DNA from: UBA1756 sp045222555
Lineage (GTDB): Bacteria > Bacteroidota > Bacteroidia > Bacteroidales > WCHB1-69
Assembly: GCA_045222555.1 (NCBI GenBank)
Contig: JBGUYY010000113.1
Coordinates: forward strand, 1 to 64,000
Direction: 5' to 3'
Length of the DNA: 64,000 bases
Both the position numbers and the translations under genes were made by a program. Every line of letters starts with the position of its first letter. Within the stretch, counting starts at the first letter, position 1. The notes under the pieces are model-generated. The model saw nothing but the letters and a program-made list of their open reading frames with translations. It was not told the DNA's origin and did no database searches. This document shows positions 44,523-54,439 of the stretch, in pieces.

Positions 44523-46577
44523 CTACTGCACCGTGCTTCCGGCATTTACCTCCTTGCCGGGCTGCATCAGCGCCAGACTGCCGTCGGCATTGGCGGCCAT
44601 CAGCACCATGCCGTGCGATTTCACCCCCTTAATCTCCTTCGGAGCGAGGTTGATGAGCATCAGCACCTGCTGGCCCACGAGTTTCTCGGGTTCGTAAAAT
44701 TCTGCAATGCCCGACACAATCTCGCGTTCATCAACGCCTGTATTCACTTTCAACTTCAACAATTTCTTGGTCTTTGGCACCCGCTCGGCTTCCAAAACCG
44801 TCACCACCCGCAAGTCCATCTTCTGGAATTCGTCGTAGGTGATATCCTCCTTGGCGGGCGTGGCAGGCGCGTTAGCCAAGGCATTGGCCTTCTTCGCATC
44901 GTCTAATTTCTTCACTTGAGCGGCAATGGTTTCATCTTCCACTTTCACAAACAGAAATTCTGGCGCATTGATGGTGTCACCCGCCTTCAACAGGTCGGTA
45001 CGGCCACCATCATTCCACGTTTTATTGCTCATATTCAGCATCTTCTGTAATTTCTCAGCGGTGAACGGCAGGAACGGCTCGCACAAAATCGACAGGCTGG
45101 CACAGATCTGTAAGGATATGTGCAGGATGCTTCTCACATAGTCGGGATTCTCTTTCTGCTTCTTCCACGGCTCGGTCTCGGTGAGGTACTTGTTGCCGAG
45201 ACGGGCCAGATTCATCAGCTCGGCCTGTGCCTCGCGGAAACGGTACCGCTCCACACTGTCGCCAATGCGCTGCGGGAACTGCCGGATCTGCTCCAGCACC
45301 TCTTTCTCCAAGTCGGTCACCGGTCCCATCTCGGGAATCACGCCGCCGTAATATTTGTGCGTCAGCGCCACCGTGCGGTTGACAAAGTTGCCAAAGATGG
45401 CAAGTAGCTCGTTGTTGTTCTTGGCTTGGAAGTCGCTCCAGGTGAAGTCGGCGTCCTTGGTCTCAGGCGCGATGGAGGTGAGCATATAGCGCAGCGAATC
45501 CTGCTTGCCCGGAAACTCGCGGAGGTACTCGTGCAGCCAGACGGCCCAGTTGCGTGAGGTGGAGATTTTTTCTCCCTCGAGGTTCAGGAACTCGTTGGCA
45601 GGCACGTTCTCCGGCAGAATGTAGCTGCCGTCGGCCTTCAGCATGCACGGGAAGATGATGCAGTGGAACACGATGTTGTCCTTGCCGATGAAATGCACCA
45701 GTTCGGTCTCCTCGTCTTTCCACCACTTCTCCCAGTCGCTACGACCCTGTGCGGCCGTCCACTCCTTGGTGGCAGAGATGTAGCCGATGGGCGCATCGAA
45801 CCAAACGTAAAGTACCTTGCCTTCAGCCTCTTTCAACGGCACTTTCACACCCCAGCTGAGGTCGCGGGTCACCGCACGCGGGTGCAAACCAGCTTCAATC
45901 CACGACTTGCACTGTCCGTACACATTCACTTTCCAGTCCTCTTTGTGACCGTCCAAAATCCACTCTTTCAACCACGGTTCATACTGATCCAGAGGAAGAT
46001 ACCAGTGTTTGGTCTCTTTCATCACCGGCGGATTGCCGCTCAGCGTGGATTTCGGGTTGATGAGGTCGGTGGCGTTCAGCGTCGCACCGCACGCCTCGCA
46101 CTGATCGCCATACGCCTTCTCGTTGTGGCAGTGCGGACATTCGCCCGTGATATAGCGGTCGGCCAAAAACTGTTGGGCCGCTTCGTCGTAATATTGCTGT
46201 GAGGTCTGTTCAATCAGCTTGCCTTCGTTGTACAATTTGGTGAAGAAGGCCGCCGCCGTTTCGTGGTGTGTCGGGTTGGAGGTGCGGGAGTAGATGTCGA
46301 AAGAGATACCCAACTCCTTGAACGACTCTTTGATGATGTTGTGGTAACGGTCCACGATGTCTTGCGGGGTCACGCCCTCCTTGCGGGCTTTCAGCGTGAT
46401 CGGCACGCCGTGCTCATCGGAGCCGCCAAGGAAAAGCACCTCCTTACCGTTGTTGCGGAGGTAGCGGGCATAGATGTCGGCAGGGATGTAAACACCGGCC
46501 AGGTGACCGATATGTACAGGTCCGTTGGCGTACGGCAGCGCCGAGGTGATGGTATAGCGTTTGGGTTCTTTTTTCAT
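44523..46577 (-). CDS. metG: Methionyl-tRNA synthetase
   Basis: 684 residues. Class I signature HIGH (residues 22-25 in GPVHIGHLAG), zinc ligands CPHC and CEAC in the connective domain (CPHCHNEKAYGDQCEACGAT), and the KMSKS-like loop as KISTSR. A C-terminal EMAPII/Arc1p-like tRNA-binding domain is fused (FQKMDLRVVTVLEAERVPK, later GVKSHGMVLMAAN), as in the longer bacterial MetRS form. It charges both initiator and elongator tRNA-Met. It stands alone, with a terminator downstream and 97 bases before the mmdB stop. Confidence 0.97.
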   Translation of the reverse strand: MKKEPKRYTITSALPYANGPVHIGHLAGVYIPADIYARYLRNNGKEVLFLGGSDEHGVPITLKARKEGVTPQDIVDRYHNIIKESFKELGISFDIYSRTSNPTHHETAAAFFTKLYNEGKLIEQTSQQYYDEAAQQFLADRYITGECPHCHNEKAYGDQCEACGATLNATDLINPKSTLSGNPPVMKETKHWYLPLDQYEPWLKEWILDGHKEDWKVNVYGQCKSWIEAGLHPRAVTRDLSWGVKVPLKEAEGKVLYVWFDAPIGYISATKEWTAAQGRSDWEKWWKDEETELVHFIGKDNIVFHCIIFPCMLKADGSYILPENVPANEFLNLEGEKISTSRNWAVWLHEYLREFPGKQDSLRYMLTSIAPETKDADFTWSDFQAKNNNELLAIFGNFVNRTVALTHKYYGGVIPEMGPVTDLEKEVLEQIRQFPQRIGDSVERYRFREAQAELMNLARLGNKYLTETEPWKKQKENPDYVRSILHISLQICASLSILCEPFLPFTAEKLQKMLNMSNKTWNDGGRTDLLKAGDTINAPEFLFVKVEDETIAAQVKKLDDAKKANALANAPATPAKEDITYDEFQKMDLRVVTVLEAERVPKTKKLLKLKVNTGVDEREIVSGIAEFYEPEKLVGQQVLMLINLAPKEIKGVKSHGMVLMAANADGSLALMQPGKEVNAGSTVQ

Positions 46578-46620
46578 ATCAGGTGATTTTATTTTTGTTT
46601 TTATAATGGATGTTTTCGAT

Positions 46621-46647
46621 AAAAAAGGGGCTCACCAGTGGAGCCCC
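46621..46647 (-). terminator. Terminator of the mce-mmdB operon
   Basis: GGGGCTC pairs with GAGCCCC around a 7-base loop; six T residues follow on the minus strand. Confidence 0.85.
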
Positions 46648-46673
46648 CTTCTGTAACATATCCCACTGTCGGC

Positions 46674-47849
46674 TTAGTTGTAGAGGAAGCTCAGCAACAC
46701 ACCGGCAGCTACGGCACTACCGATGACGCCGGCCACATTCGGACCCATGGCGTGCATCAGCAGGAAGTTGGTTCTGTCGTATTTCAAACCTTCCACATTC
46801 GACACACGGGCGCTGTCGGGCACGGCCGAAACGCCAGAGTTACCGATGAGTGGGTTGATTTTGTTGCCCTCTTTCAGGAAAAGGTTGAAGAATTTCACAA
46901 ACAACACACCCGTCGTGGTGGCGATGATGAAGGAGAAAGCACCGAGGAAGAAAATCATCACGGACTTATAGTTCAGGAAGGTAGAAGCCTGCGTGGAGCA
47001 ACCGACCGTCAGACCGATAAGGATGGTGACGATGTCAATGAGGGCGTTGGAAGCCGTGTTGGCCAAACGCTTGGTCACACCACTCTCTTTCAGTAAGTTA
47101 CCGAAGAAAAGCATACCGAGCAGCGGAAGGCCTGAGGGCACGATGAAAGCAGTGAGGAGGATACAGAGGATGGGGAAGAGAACCTTCTCGCGGTGGGTCA
47201 CGGCGCGGGGCGGACGCATACGGATGCGACGCTCTTTGTCGTTGGTGAGCAGGCGCATGATGGGCGGCTGGATCACCGGTACCAATGCCATGTAGGAGTA
47301 GGCCGAGATGGCGATAGCTCCCATTAAACTCGGGGCCAATTTCGAAGAAATGAAGATGGCAGTAGGACCGTCGGCACCACCGATGATACCGATAGCACCT
47401 GCTTCCGTCGGGGTGAATCCGAGGGCTAAGGCAATGATGTATGCACCAAAGATACCGAACTGCGCGGCAGCACCAATCAGAATGAGCTTCGGATTGGAAA
47501 TCAACGCCGAGAAGTCAGTCATGGCACCGATGCCCAAAAAGATTAGGGGTGGGTAAAATCCCTTTAACACACCGAAATAGAGGTAGTTGAGCACAGCACC
47601 GTTTTCATATACACCGATCTGCAAACCATCCATAAAAGGAATGTTGCCAACGATGATACCGAAACCGATCGGGATCAGCAACATCGGCTCAAACTCCTTG
47701 AGAATGGCAAGGGCAATGAAGAAGATGCCGATGATAATCATGATGAGATTACCGATTTGTGCGTTGGAGAATCCAGTGTAGCTCCAGAAACTCTTTACGC
47801 CTTCAAGGAAATCCACACTAAGAAGACTCGAAGTGATGAGGTTATTCAT
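46674..47849 (-). CDS. mmdB: Sodium-pumping decarboxylase beta subunit
   Basis: 391 residues, the usual OadB/MmdB length, with about 10 membrane segments. Characteristic stretches: IGAMTDFSALISNPKLILIG, then AAQFGIF, and GFTPTEAGAIGIIGGADGPT with the conserved Asp that takes part in sodium transport and decarboxylation. A C-terminal GNSGVSAVPDSARVSNVEG and FLLMHAMGPNVAGVIGSAVA are typical. It decarboxylates carboxybiotin and pumps sodium. Its partners mmdA, mmdD and mmdC are 33 kb away, while mce is directly upstream (33-base gap). Confidence 0.95.
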   Translation of the reverse strand: MNNLITSSLLSVDFLEGVKSFWSYTGFSNAQIGNLIMIIIGIFFIALAILKEFEPMLLIPIGFGIIVGNIPFMDGLQIGVYENGAVLNYLYFGVLKGFYPPLIFLGIGAMTDFSALISNPKLILIGAAAQFGIFGAYIIALALGFTPTEAGAIGIIGGADGPTAIFISSKLAPSLMGAIAISAYSYMALVPVIQPPIMRLLTNDKERRIRMRPPRAVTHREKVLFPILCILLTAFIVPSGLPLLGMLFFGNLLKESGVTKRLANTASNALIDIVTILIGLTVGCSTQASTFLNYKSVMIFFLGAFSFIIATTTGVLFVKFFNLFLKEGNKINPLIGNSGVSAVPDSARVSNVEGLKYDRTNFLLMHAMGPNVAGVIGSAVAAGVLLSFLYN

Positions 47850-47882
47850 AATTCTTGAATAAAAGTCTGTTATTGGAGAATG

Positions 47883-48293
47883 TTATTTGTTGGGGTTCTC
47901 GCAGAGCTCGGTGAGTACGCCGCCAGTGCTCTTCGGATGCAGGAAGCCAATCAGGAGGCCTTCAGCACCGCCACGAGGGGCCTTGTCAATCAGGCGCACT
48001 TCCTTCTCCGCCATCTCATTCAAGGCATTCGCAGCATTGTCCACGCAATAGGCGATGTGATGGATGCCCTCTCCGCGCTTCTCAATGAAAGCAGCGATGG
48101 TGCTCTCCTCACAAGTGGGCTCCAACAATTCGATTTTGGTCTGCCCCACCATGAAAAAGGCAGTGCGTACCTTCTGGTCAGCCACCTCTTCTGTGGCATA
48201 ACATTTCAGACCAAGGATGTTTTCGTAAAACGGAATTGCATCTTTCAAGCTTTTAACGGCAATTCCAATGTGTTCAATATGTGATATTTGCAT
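47883..48293 (-). CDS. mce: Methylmalonyl-CoA epimerase
   Basis: 136 residues from MQISHIEHIGIAV; a 20-residue upstream extension is rejected because it contains the -7 box. It is a glyoxalase-fold enzyme that interconverts (R)- and (S)-methylmalonyl-CoA. Metal ligands: His in ISHIEHIG, Glu in KIELLEPT, His in GIHHIAYCV and Glu in GGVLTELCEN. It feeds the mmd decarboxylase with the right stereoisomer, and the adjacent mmdB gene supports this role. The -7 box at 48323 drives the pair. Confidence 0.93.
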   Translation of the reverse strand: MQISHIEHIGIAVKSLKDAIPFYENILGLKCYATEEVADQKVRTAFFMVGQTKIELLEPTCEESTIAAFIEKRGEGIHHIAYCVDNAANALNEMAEKEVRLIDKAPRGGAEGLLIGFLHPKSTGGVLTELCENPNK

Positions 48294-48322
48294 AATAAAA
48301 ATGGTTTTCCAAATTAGCGGTG

Positions 48323-48330
48323 CAAAAGTA
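48323..48330 (-). promoter_or_regulatory. -7 box TACTTTTG of mce-mmdB
   Basis: Minus-strand TAnnTTTG match 29 bases upstream of the mce ATG at 48293. Confidence 0.7.
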
Positions 48331-48374
48331 CAAAAAAATGTAAATGTTTCCAAGCATTTCTAAAATTATTATAT

Positions 48375-48405
48375 AAAAAAAGCGGACACCCTGTTGTGCC
48401 CGCTT
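48375..48405 (-). terminator. Terminator after the acyl-CoA ligase gene
   Basis: GCGGGCAC pairs with GTGTCCGC (minus strand, one wobble position) around AACAGG, followed by seven T residues. Confidence 0.8.
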
Positions 48406-48428
48406 TTCGATGCCCTTCAATACGTCAT

Positions 48429-50234
48429 TTAGGCGTGCAAAGCCTCTTCCGCAGCCTTCTCTTTTTGCTCGTATTGATAAATCTCGCGACAGAGGGCGTC
48501 ATACTTTTTGTACAACGCCGCACGGCGCAACTTGAGGGTCTGCGACAGCTCACCCGTCATCGGCGACCAGGTGTCGGCCACCAACCGGAACTTGCGGATC
48601 TGCTCGTGCTCCGCCAACGTGTCGTTCAATTTCGTGATCTCCCGCTGTATCCGCTTGATGACCTCGGCATTGGTACACAGCTCCTCGTTCGACGAATAGT
48701 GAATCTTGTGCTTCGCACACCAGAAGTGCAACGTGTCGAAGTTGGGCACCAGAATCGCCGCCGCAATCTTCTCATTCTCTCCAATCACCATCGCCTGCTC
48801 AATGAAAAACGACTCTTTCAAACGGTTCTCCAACACCTGCGGCGCCACATATTTGCCCGTCGAGAGCTTGAAAATCTCCTTCTTACGGTCGGTGATCTTC
48901 AAATAGCCATCCACCACCGCGCCGATGTCGCCCGTGTGGAACCAACCCTCCTCGTCAATGGCCGCCCGCGTGCTCTCCTCATCCTTGTAGTAACCTACCA
49001 TCAGACAGTCGCCTTTGGTCAGAATCTCACCATCTTCGGCCAACTTGAACTCAATGCAGTCAAGAACGGGACCTACGGTGCCAGGATGCAGCTCTTTTCT
49101 GGCTGGGTTGTTGACCGAAATAACAGGGGATGTTTCTGTAAGTCCATATCCTTCAAATACATACATATTTGCAGCAGTGAAGGTTCGAATGATGCGCTCT
49201 TGGATGGAGGAGCCGCCCGATACGATAATCATCGGGTTGCCGCCCATCTGCTCGCGCCATTTCGAATACACCAACGTGTCGGCGATTCTGTATTTGGTCT
49301 TGTAAAACCATCCAGTACGCTCATTATCATATACTTGTGCAATTCTAAAAGCCCAAGAGTAGATGACCCTTTTCAGACCTTTCAGGTCTTTTCCGGCAGC
49401 CTGCAACTTGTCGAACATCATCTCCAAAACCCTCGGCACGGCGCAGAAACCCATCGCATGAATGTCTTTCAAGTCCTTGCCGATAGTGGCCAAACTTCCT
49501 GCGTAGTAAATCGTTCCGCCTAAAATCTGGTACATGTAGTTGCACACTCTTTCGTAAACATGGCACAACGGCAGAAAACTCAGCACGCAGGCGTGATAAT
49601 CGTGCGTGTTCATCGAGGCCACTTTCGCCGCATTGATAACCATGCTTTTGTGCCTCAGCATCACTCCTTTAGGTTTCCCTGTCGTGCCTGATGTGTAAAT
49701 CATTGTGCCGATGTCCTCGGGCGAGGTGTTCTGCTTGATTTCTTCAATCACCGGCCGCCATTTCTCGATGTTGGCCCGCCCGATTTCCAACAATTCGTCA
49801 AAACTGCGCCGGCCCTCGATTTTCGCGATGGTAAAAATCTCGGGTTGTAAGGTCAGGTCGGGGATGGCCGGTTCCACCCTCTTGTAAATCTGTTCCACGC
49901 CGATCACAATCAGCTTGGTGTCGCAGTGGTTGAGGATGTATCGGTAGTCGTTTTCGTTAAGAGTCGGATATACAGGTACATGGATGCCGCCTGCCATCGC
50001 GATACCCATGTCCAGGAAGTTCCATTCCGGACGGTTCTGCATGATGGTGGCCACTTTGTCGCCTTTCTTCACGCCCAACTCCAACAGGGCGGATGAGATG
50101 GCGTACGCGTGCTCCACATATTCGTCGATGGTGTATTTTCGCCATTTGCCATCGGCTTCGCGGCGGGCTAAAATGTCTTTGTTTCCGTATTCTTTCAGAT
50201 GGTCTAAAATGTCAAAAATTCGGAGTAGTTTCAT
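48429..50234 (-). CDS. Long-chain fatty-acyl-CoA synthetase (AMP-binding)
   Basis: 601 residues of the ANL superfamily. AMP-binding signature YTSGTTGKPKGVML, then VFEGYGLTETSPVIS, the GWFHTGDIG motif and KITDRKKEIFKLSTGKYVAP with the C-terminal hinge. The overall layout (VLSFLPLCHVYER, then GGTIYYAGSLATIGKDL) fits long-chain acyl-CoA synthetases, which activate fatty acids with ATP and CoA at the membrane. It follows the deaminase gene by 23 bases, so the two are probably one operon. Confidence 0.9.
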   Translation of the reverse strand: MKLLRIFDILDHLKEYGNKDILARREADGKWRKYTIDEYVEHAYAISSALLELGVKKGDKVATIMQNRPEWNFLDMGIAMAGGIHVPVYPTLNENDYRYILNHCDTKLIVIGVEQIYKRVEPAIPDLTLQPEIFTIAKIEGRRSFDELLEIGRANIEKWRPVIEEIKQNTSPEDIGTMIYTSGTTGKPKGVMLRHKSMVINAAKVASMNTHDYHACVLSFLPLCHVYERVCNYMYQILGGTIYYAGSLATIGKDLKDIHAMGFCAVPRVLEMMFDKLQAAGKDLKGLKRVIYSWAFRIAQVYDNERTGWFYKTKYRIADTLVYSKWREQMGGNPMIIVSGGSSIQERIIRTFTAANMYVFEGYGLTETSPVISVNNPARKELHPGTVGPVLDCIEFKLAEDGEILTKGDCLMVGYYKDEESTRAAIDEEGWFHTGDIGAVVDGYLKITDRKKEIFKLSTGKYVAPQVLENRLKESFFIEQAMVIGENEKIAAAILVPNFDTLHFWCAKHKIHYSSNEELCTNAEVIKRIQREITKLNDTLAEHEQIRKFRLVADTWSPMTGELSQTLKLRRAALYKKYDALCREIYQYEQKEKAAEEALHA

Positions 50235-50257
50235 GTTTTAAAAATATTAGGGTTGGA

Positions 50258-50728
50258 TTAGTATTCGATTTTGTTTTCGGCGGCATCCCACTCGGCAAGG
50301 GTGGCGAGCGCCTCTTCACGGTCGTGTTCCTCACCAGTGATGATGCGCTTCTCAGGCGTGAGACTCATCTCCTTATAAATCAGGGAGTCATCGAAGCCGA
50401 TAGCACTGGCATCTTCTCGGTTGGCGGCGTAGTAGATGCGGTCGGGACGAGCCCAATAGATGGCCCCCAAACACATCGGACAAGGTTCGCAGCTGGTGTA
50501 GATCTCGCAGCCAGTCAGTTGGAACGTGCCCAAGTTTTTACAGGCTTCTCGGATGGCGATGACCTCGGCATGGGCCGTCGGGTCGTTGTCAAGGGTTACC
50601 TGGTTGCCACCGCGTCCGACAATCTGTCCGTCCTTCACCACGACCGCACCGAAAGGACCGCCTTTGCCGCGGGTCAGGCATTTTCGCGACATTGCTATCG
50701 CTTCCATCATAAACCTTTTTTCGTACAT
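50258..50728 (-). CDS. Nucleoside/guanine deaminase
   Basis: 156 residues of the cytidine-deaminase-like fold. Zinc ligands and catalytic Glu: TAHAE (His53, Glu55) and EPCPMC (Cys83, Cys86). The length, the GGPFGAVVVKDG start and the C-terminal ENKIEY segment resemble Bacillus-type guanine deaminase, which swaps its C-terminal tail across the dimer. A TadA-like tRNA adenosine deaminase is less likely because of the tail and the DPTAHAEV segment. The product would be xanthine from guanine. It has its own -7 box at 50751 and is followed by the acyl-CoA ligase. Confidence 0.8.
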   Translation of the reverse strand: MYEKRFMMEAIAMSRKCLTRGKGGPFGAVVVKDGQIVGRGGNQVTLDNDPTAHAEVIAIREACKNLGTFQLTGCEIYTSCEPCPMCLGAIYWARPDRIYYAANREDASAIGFDDSLIYKEMSLTPEKRIITGEEHDREEALATLAEWDAAENKIEY

Positions 50729-50750
50729 TGAGTCTAATAATTTTACAGCG

Positions 50751-50758
50751 CAAAAATA
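50751..50758 (-). promoter_or_regulatory. -7 box TATTTTTG of the deaminase-ligase operon
   Basis: Minus-strand TAnnTTTG match 22 bases upstream of the deaminase ATG. Confidence 0.7.
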
Positions 50759-50840
50759 CGATTTAATTGTAAAATGACAAATGGCTTTCTTTTTCGGGTA
50801 ATTTTTTTATGAAAATGTGCTTTTTTTTGAAAAAAATGAC

Positions 50841-50848
50841 TATTTTTG
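50841..50848 (+). promoter_or_regulatory. -7 box TATTTTTG of the large adhesin-like gene
   Basis: Exact TAnnTTTG match 66 bases before the ATG at 50915, giving a rather long AT-rich leader. Confidence 0.65.
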
Positions 50849-50914
50849 CTTGCTTAAATTATGATGTAATTAAATTGACAGTTTATACTTTTTATTAATC
50901 AAAATCAATTAGTT

Positions 50915-53900
50915 ATGAAAAAGTTTTTAGCAATTTTAGTGATGTGTTTTGCTGTTTTTGCGGCAAAAGCACAGATTTCCCTTTTGCAGGAAAGCTTTGA
51001 TGAGAGCACTATGCCAGCTGGGTGGGTTGCTATCGATGATGATGGGGACGGTTTCAACTGGGAACCCTCCGTCGCGGTAGGAAATTTCATCGCCAACACA
51101 GGTGCTGGTTGCGTTGTCTCTGCATCGTATGACAATGACAATTCAGTAGCATTGACGCCCGACAACTGGCTGATTTCTCCGGCTGTTGTCATCCCTGCCG
51201 CTGCACAGGATGTGACGTTGTCATGGTGGGTAAGAGGTCAGGATCCCAGCTATGCATCTGAGCATTACGCTGTTTATGTCTCTACGACCGGAGCAACGGT
51301 TTCTGCTTTCACCGCTCCCGCCGTATATGAGGGCGTGGCCACCGGAGATTATGTGAACCTGACTGTGGATCTGACTTCGTATGTTGGTCAGACCGTTTAC
51401 ATCGCCTTCCGCCATTATAATGTGACGGATATGTTCTTCTTGAATTTGGATGATATTGAGGTTACCTATGTGAATCCCAATATAGCCAATGCTCCCTCAA
51501 ATTTCACTGCCACACCAGATCCTAACTTCGGTCTGTCTGTTGATTTGAGCTGGACGAATCCTACGACTACGGTCGGTAACGAAGCACTTACCGCTATCAA
51601 CAGTATTGAACTGTATCGTAACGGCACTTTGCTGAACAGCTTCAGCAACCCCACTGTGGGTGGAAACATGACCTACACGGATAATACGATGACGGCTAGC
51701 GGCATCTATTCTTATCTTATTTATGCTGTCACAGAAAACGGAAACGGTCAAGAGGCCACCCAAGAAGGTGTGATGGTGGGTCATATTTGCCCCGTCACTT
51801 TAAATATGGTGGATTCCTACGGCGACGGCTGGAATGGTGCTGCCATTGAAATCTACGATGCTAACAATATCCTGGTCGGCAGCTATACTGTTGAAAGTGG
51901 TACAGAATCTGTTCAGGATGTTCAGCTGCCGGTCGGCACTTACACGCTTGTTTGGGTGTCGGGATCATACGATAGCGAATGTTCATTCAGCATTACCGAT
52001 GCCTATGGTATTCCGCTCTACACCAGCGAAGGTACGATGGCCGCAGGTGCTTTCTTCACGCTGAATCATGCTTGCGAAGCTCCTGCTATGTATACGGTCA
52101 GTGGCGTTGTCACTTCCGCAGCCAACAATTCACCGATCGCGAATGCCACCATTACGGTTACCGGCATGAATGGCGATGTGCTCACCACGGATGCTACTGG
52201 TGCTTATTCTATTAGCAACATCGTTTCCACTCTTCCTTACAGCATGACGGTTGAAGCTGCTGGCTTCAATGGTGCTGCCACCTCTTTCAACGGACTCAGC
52301 GCTGATACTACCATCAACTTCAGCCTGACGGCTCCTCAGTTTGATGTCACCTATGCTGGTCCTATCGAAGTGACCACCACCTACGGCCTCGATGCTCAGT
52401 TCACCCCCATCACCGTTACAAACAACGGCAATGGTACTTTGACATGGGGTACGGGTGTTGAATTCGTCAGAGGTACTAGAAACACCAACGAACCGATGCG
52501 TTACTCTGTCGCTCAGATGCCGAGAGTGAAAACGAGTGCAGCTCAAACCTACCGCAGAGTGGAAGGCGCTACCGCTCAGACCATGCTGTCCAGCGTGGAT
52601 TACTGCCCGATGACGGCTTCGATTTCAGGCAACCCCACCCGCGCCGCTTGGGACCTCTTGTCCAGCTTCGATGCTTCCGAAGCCGGTCAACAAGGTATTG
52701 CTACGGATGGTAACTATATTTACACCTGCTATTGGAATGCTGCCGGTCAGTTCGGCAAATATGATTTGGACGGAAACTTCATCGAAACCTTCACCATTGA
52801 TGGTGTTGGCGGTATCCGCGATTTGACTTATGATGGAACTTACTTCTATGGTGGTGCCTGCGGCTCCGATATTTATCAGATAGATATGGCCAGCCAGACG
52901 CTCGTTTCTACCATCTCTACCTCCGTCAGCACTATCCGTCACTGCTCATACGATCCGGAGAACAACGGATTCTGGGTAGGCAACTGGGAAGACCTCTATT
53001 TGGTTGACCGCAACGGTAACGTCGTTGTGAATGGTCCTACCGATATCAATTCTGCTTACGGTTCCGCATACGATGGCTATTCTGATGGCGGCCCCTTCCT
53101 CTGGCTGTTCACCCAGGCTGATGGTAACTCCGGAAGCTGCGTGTTTGCTCAGTATGACATTGCCGCTAATGCTATGACCAATGTCACGTTTGACTTGAGT
53201 ACGATTGATCAGGAAATTACCTCTGGCGCAATTGCTGGTGGTGCTTTCGGTACCGATGCACTTGTCAGTGGTAAGTTTGTCATCATGGCCAACGCACAGC
53301 AAGATCCTAACCATATCAGCGTGGTGGAAATTGCCGATGCCGGCTGGCTCTCCGCAGCCCCGGGTAGCGGTTCTGTAGCCGCAGGTCAGAGCACGGACAT
53401 CACCCTGAATTTCAATGGTTCATATCCCGTTGGTGACTACAACGCTAACTTGACCATCTCTTCTCGCAACCCCTTCGTGGGCGACACGGTCATCCCGGTG
53501 ATTTTCCACATTACCGCTCCCGAATGCGATGCTCCCACCAACCTGCAGGTTGTTCCTACCGATTATGAGTACATGGCCCTTACATGGGATGCTCCTGTCG
53601 ATGCTACCAACCTCGTTGAGTACAGAATTTACAGAAATAACAGCTCCGACTACGTCACCAGCACGACCAATTCATACAACGACTACGTCAATGCTGGTTC
53701 TTACTGCTACTATGTGAAAGCATATTATGAAAATGGTGATGATATTTGCCTCTCCCTCCCCACTGAGACGGTTTGCGAGGAGCTGTTGCTCTGCGATCCT
53801 GACGGCATGTGCGATATCCGTGTGGATATGTTTGATGATTATGGCGATGGTTGGAATGGCGCTTCTATCAAACTGATGTTTGAAGGACAAATGGTCTCCA

Positions 53901-54352
53901 CGTTCACTTGCGATGGCGATCAGGCCTCTATGACCGTTCCCGTTTGCTCCGGCCAGCTCTCCTTCGTCTGGGTCGCCGGTTCGTATGACAGCGAATGTAT
54001 GTTCACCATTTACAATGCCAACAATGTGGTGTTGTATGACGGACAGTCCGCTCCGGGTGCGGGTGAATTCTTCACCTATAATCTTGATTGCCAAAATCTT
54101 GAAAACGGCATCAGTGAAGTGGAAGTCAACAAGAGTGTTTCCATCTACCCGAACCCCGCTACCACGGTTCTGAATGTGGTTGCTGAAGGTTACAACACCA
54201 TCGAGGTGCTCAACCTCCTGGGTCAGACGGTTTACACCTGCAATGCCACCAACAGCACTCAGATTAATGTCAACAGCCTGAGAAATGGTGTCTATTTCGT
54301 CCGTGTGAATGGCGAAAATGGTACTACCACTCAGAAGTTTATCAAGAAATAG
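50915..54352 (+). CDS. T9SS-sorted adhesin-like protein with duplicated DGWNGA domain
   Basis: 1145 residues. Signal peptide (MKKFLAILVMCFAVFAAKAQ), then a cleaved-adhesin/choice-of-anchor J domain (QESFDESTMPAGWVAIDDDG, then NLDDIEVTY), an Fn3-like domain, a first DSYGDGWNGA domain near residues 295-370, a carboxypeptidase-regulatory-like beta domain (ITVTGMNGDVLTTDATGAYS), a six-strand propeller-like region with AWDLLSSFDASEAGQQGIAT, a second Fn3 and a second DDYGDGWNGA domain near residue 970. The end is a T9SS type A sorting domain (VSIYPNPATTVLNVVA, then LRNGVYFVRVNGENG). The domain mix recalls Porphyromonas hemagglutinin/gingipain adhesins. It is presumably attached to the cell surface. 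Confidence 0.85.
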   Translation: MKKFLAILVMCFAVFAAKAQISLLQESFDESTMPAGWVAIDDDGDGFNWEPSVAVGNFIANTGAGCVVSASYDNDNSVALTPDNWLISPAVVIPAAAQDVTLSWWVRGQDPSYASEHYAVYVSTTGATVSAFTAPAVYEGVATGDYVNLTVDLTSYVGQTVYIAFRHYNVTDMFFLNLDDIEVTYVNPNIANAPSNFTATPDPNFGLSVDLSWTNPTTTVGNEALTAINSIELYRNGTLLNSFSNPTVGGNMTYTDNTMTASGIYSYLIYAVTENGNGQEATQEGVMVGHICPVTLNMVDSYGDGWNGAAIEIYDANNILVGSYTVESGTESVQDVQLPVGTYTLVWVSGSYDSECSFSITDAYGIPLYTSEGTMAAGAFFTLNHACEAPAMYTVSGVVTSAANNSPIANATITVTGMNGDVLTTDATGAYSISNIVSTLPYSMTVEAAGFNGAATSFNGLSADTTINFSLTAPQFDVTYAGPIEVTTTYGLDAQFTPITVTNNGNGTLTWGTGVEFVRGTRNTNEPMRYSVAQMPRVKTSAAQTYRRVEGATAQTMLSSVDYCPMTASISGNPTRAAWDLLSSFDASEAGQQGIATDGNYIYTCYWNAAGQFGKYDLDGNFIETFTIDGVGGIRDLTYDGTYFYGGACGSDIYQIDMASQTLVSTISTSVSTIRHCSYDPENNGFWVGNWEDLYLVDRNGNVVVNGPTDINSAYGSAYDGYSDGGPFLWLFTQADGNSGSCVFAQYDIAANAMTNVTFDLSTIDQEITSGAIAGGAFGTDALVSGKFVIMANAQQDPNHISVVEIADAGWLSAAPGSGSVAAGQSTDITLNFNGSYPVGDYNANLTISSRNPFVGDTVIPVIFHITAPECDAPTNLQVVPTDYEYMALTWDAPVDATNLVEYRIYRNNSSDYVTSTTNSYNDYVNAGSYCYYVKAYYENGDDICLSLPTETVCEELLLCDPDGMCDIRVDMFDDYGDGWNGASIKLMFEGQMVSTFTCDGDQASMTVPVCSGQLSFVWVAGSYDSECMFTIYNANNVVLYDGQSAPGAGEFFTYNLDCQNLENGISEVEVNKSVSIYPNPATTVLNVVAEGYNTIEVLNLLGQTVYTCNATNSTQINVNSLRNGVYFVRVNGENGTTTQKFIKK

Positions 54353-54376
54353 GATTTGTGATTCTTGATTTTACAA

Positions 54377-54410
54377 TGTAGGGATGCCATATGGCATCCC
54401 TACATTTTTT
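54377..54410 (+). terminator. Terminator of the adhesin-like gene
   Basis: A perfect 28-base palindrome (arms TGTAGGGATGCCAT and ATGGCATCCCTACA, with no loop) followed by a T run. Confidence 0.9.
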
Positions 54411-54439
54411 TATACTCCCTCTACATCAAATTAAATTTG

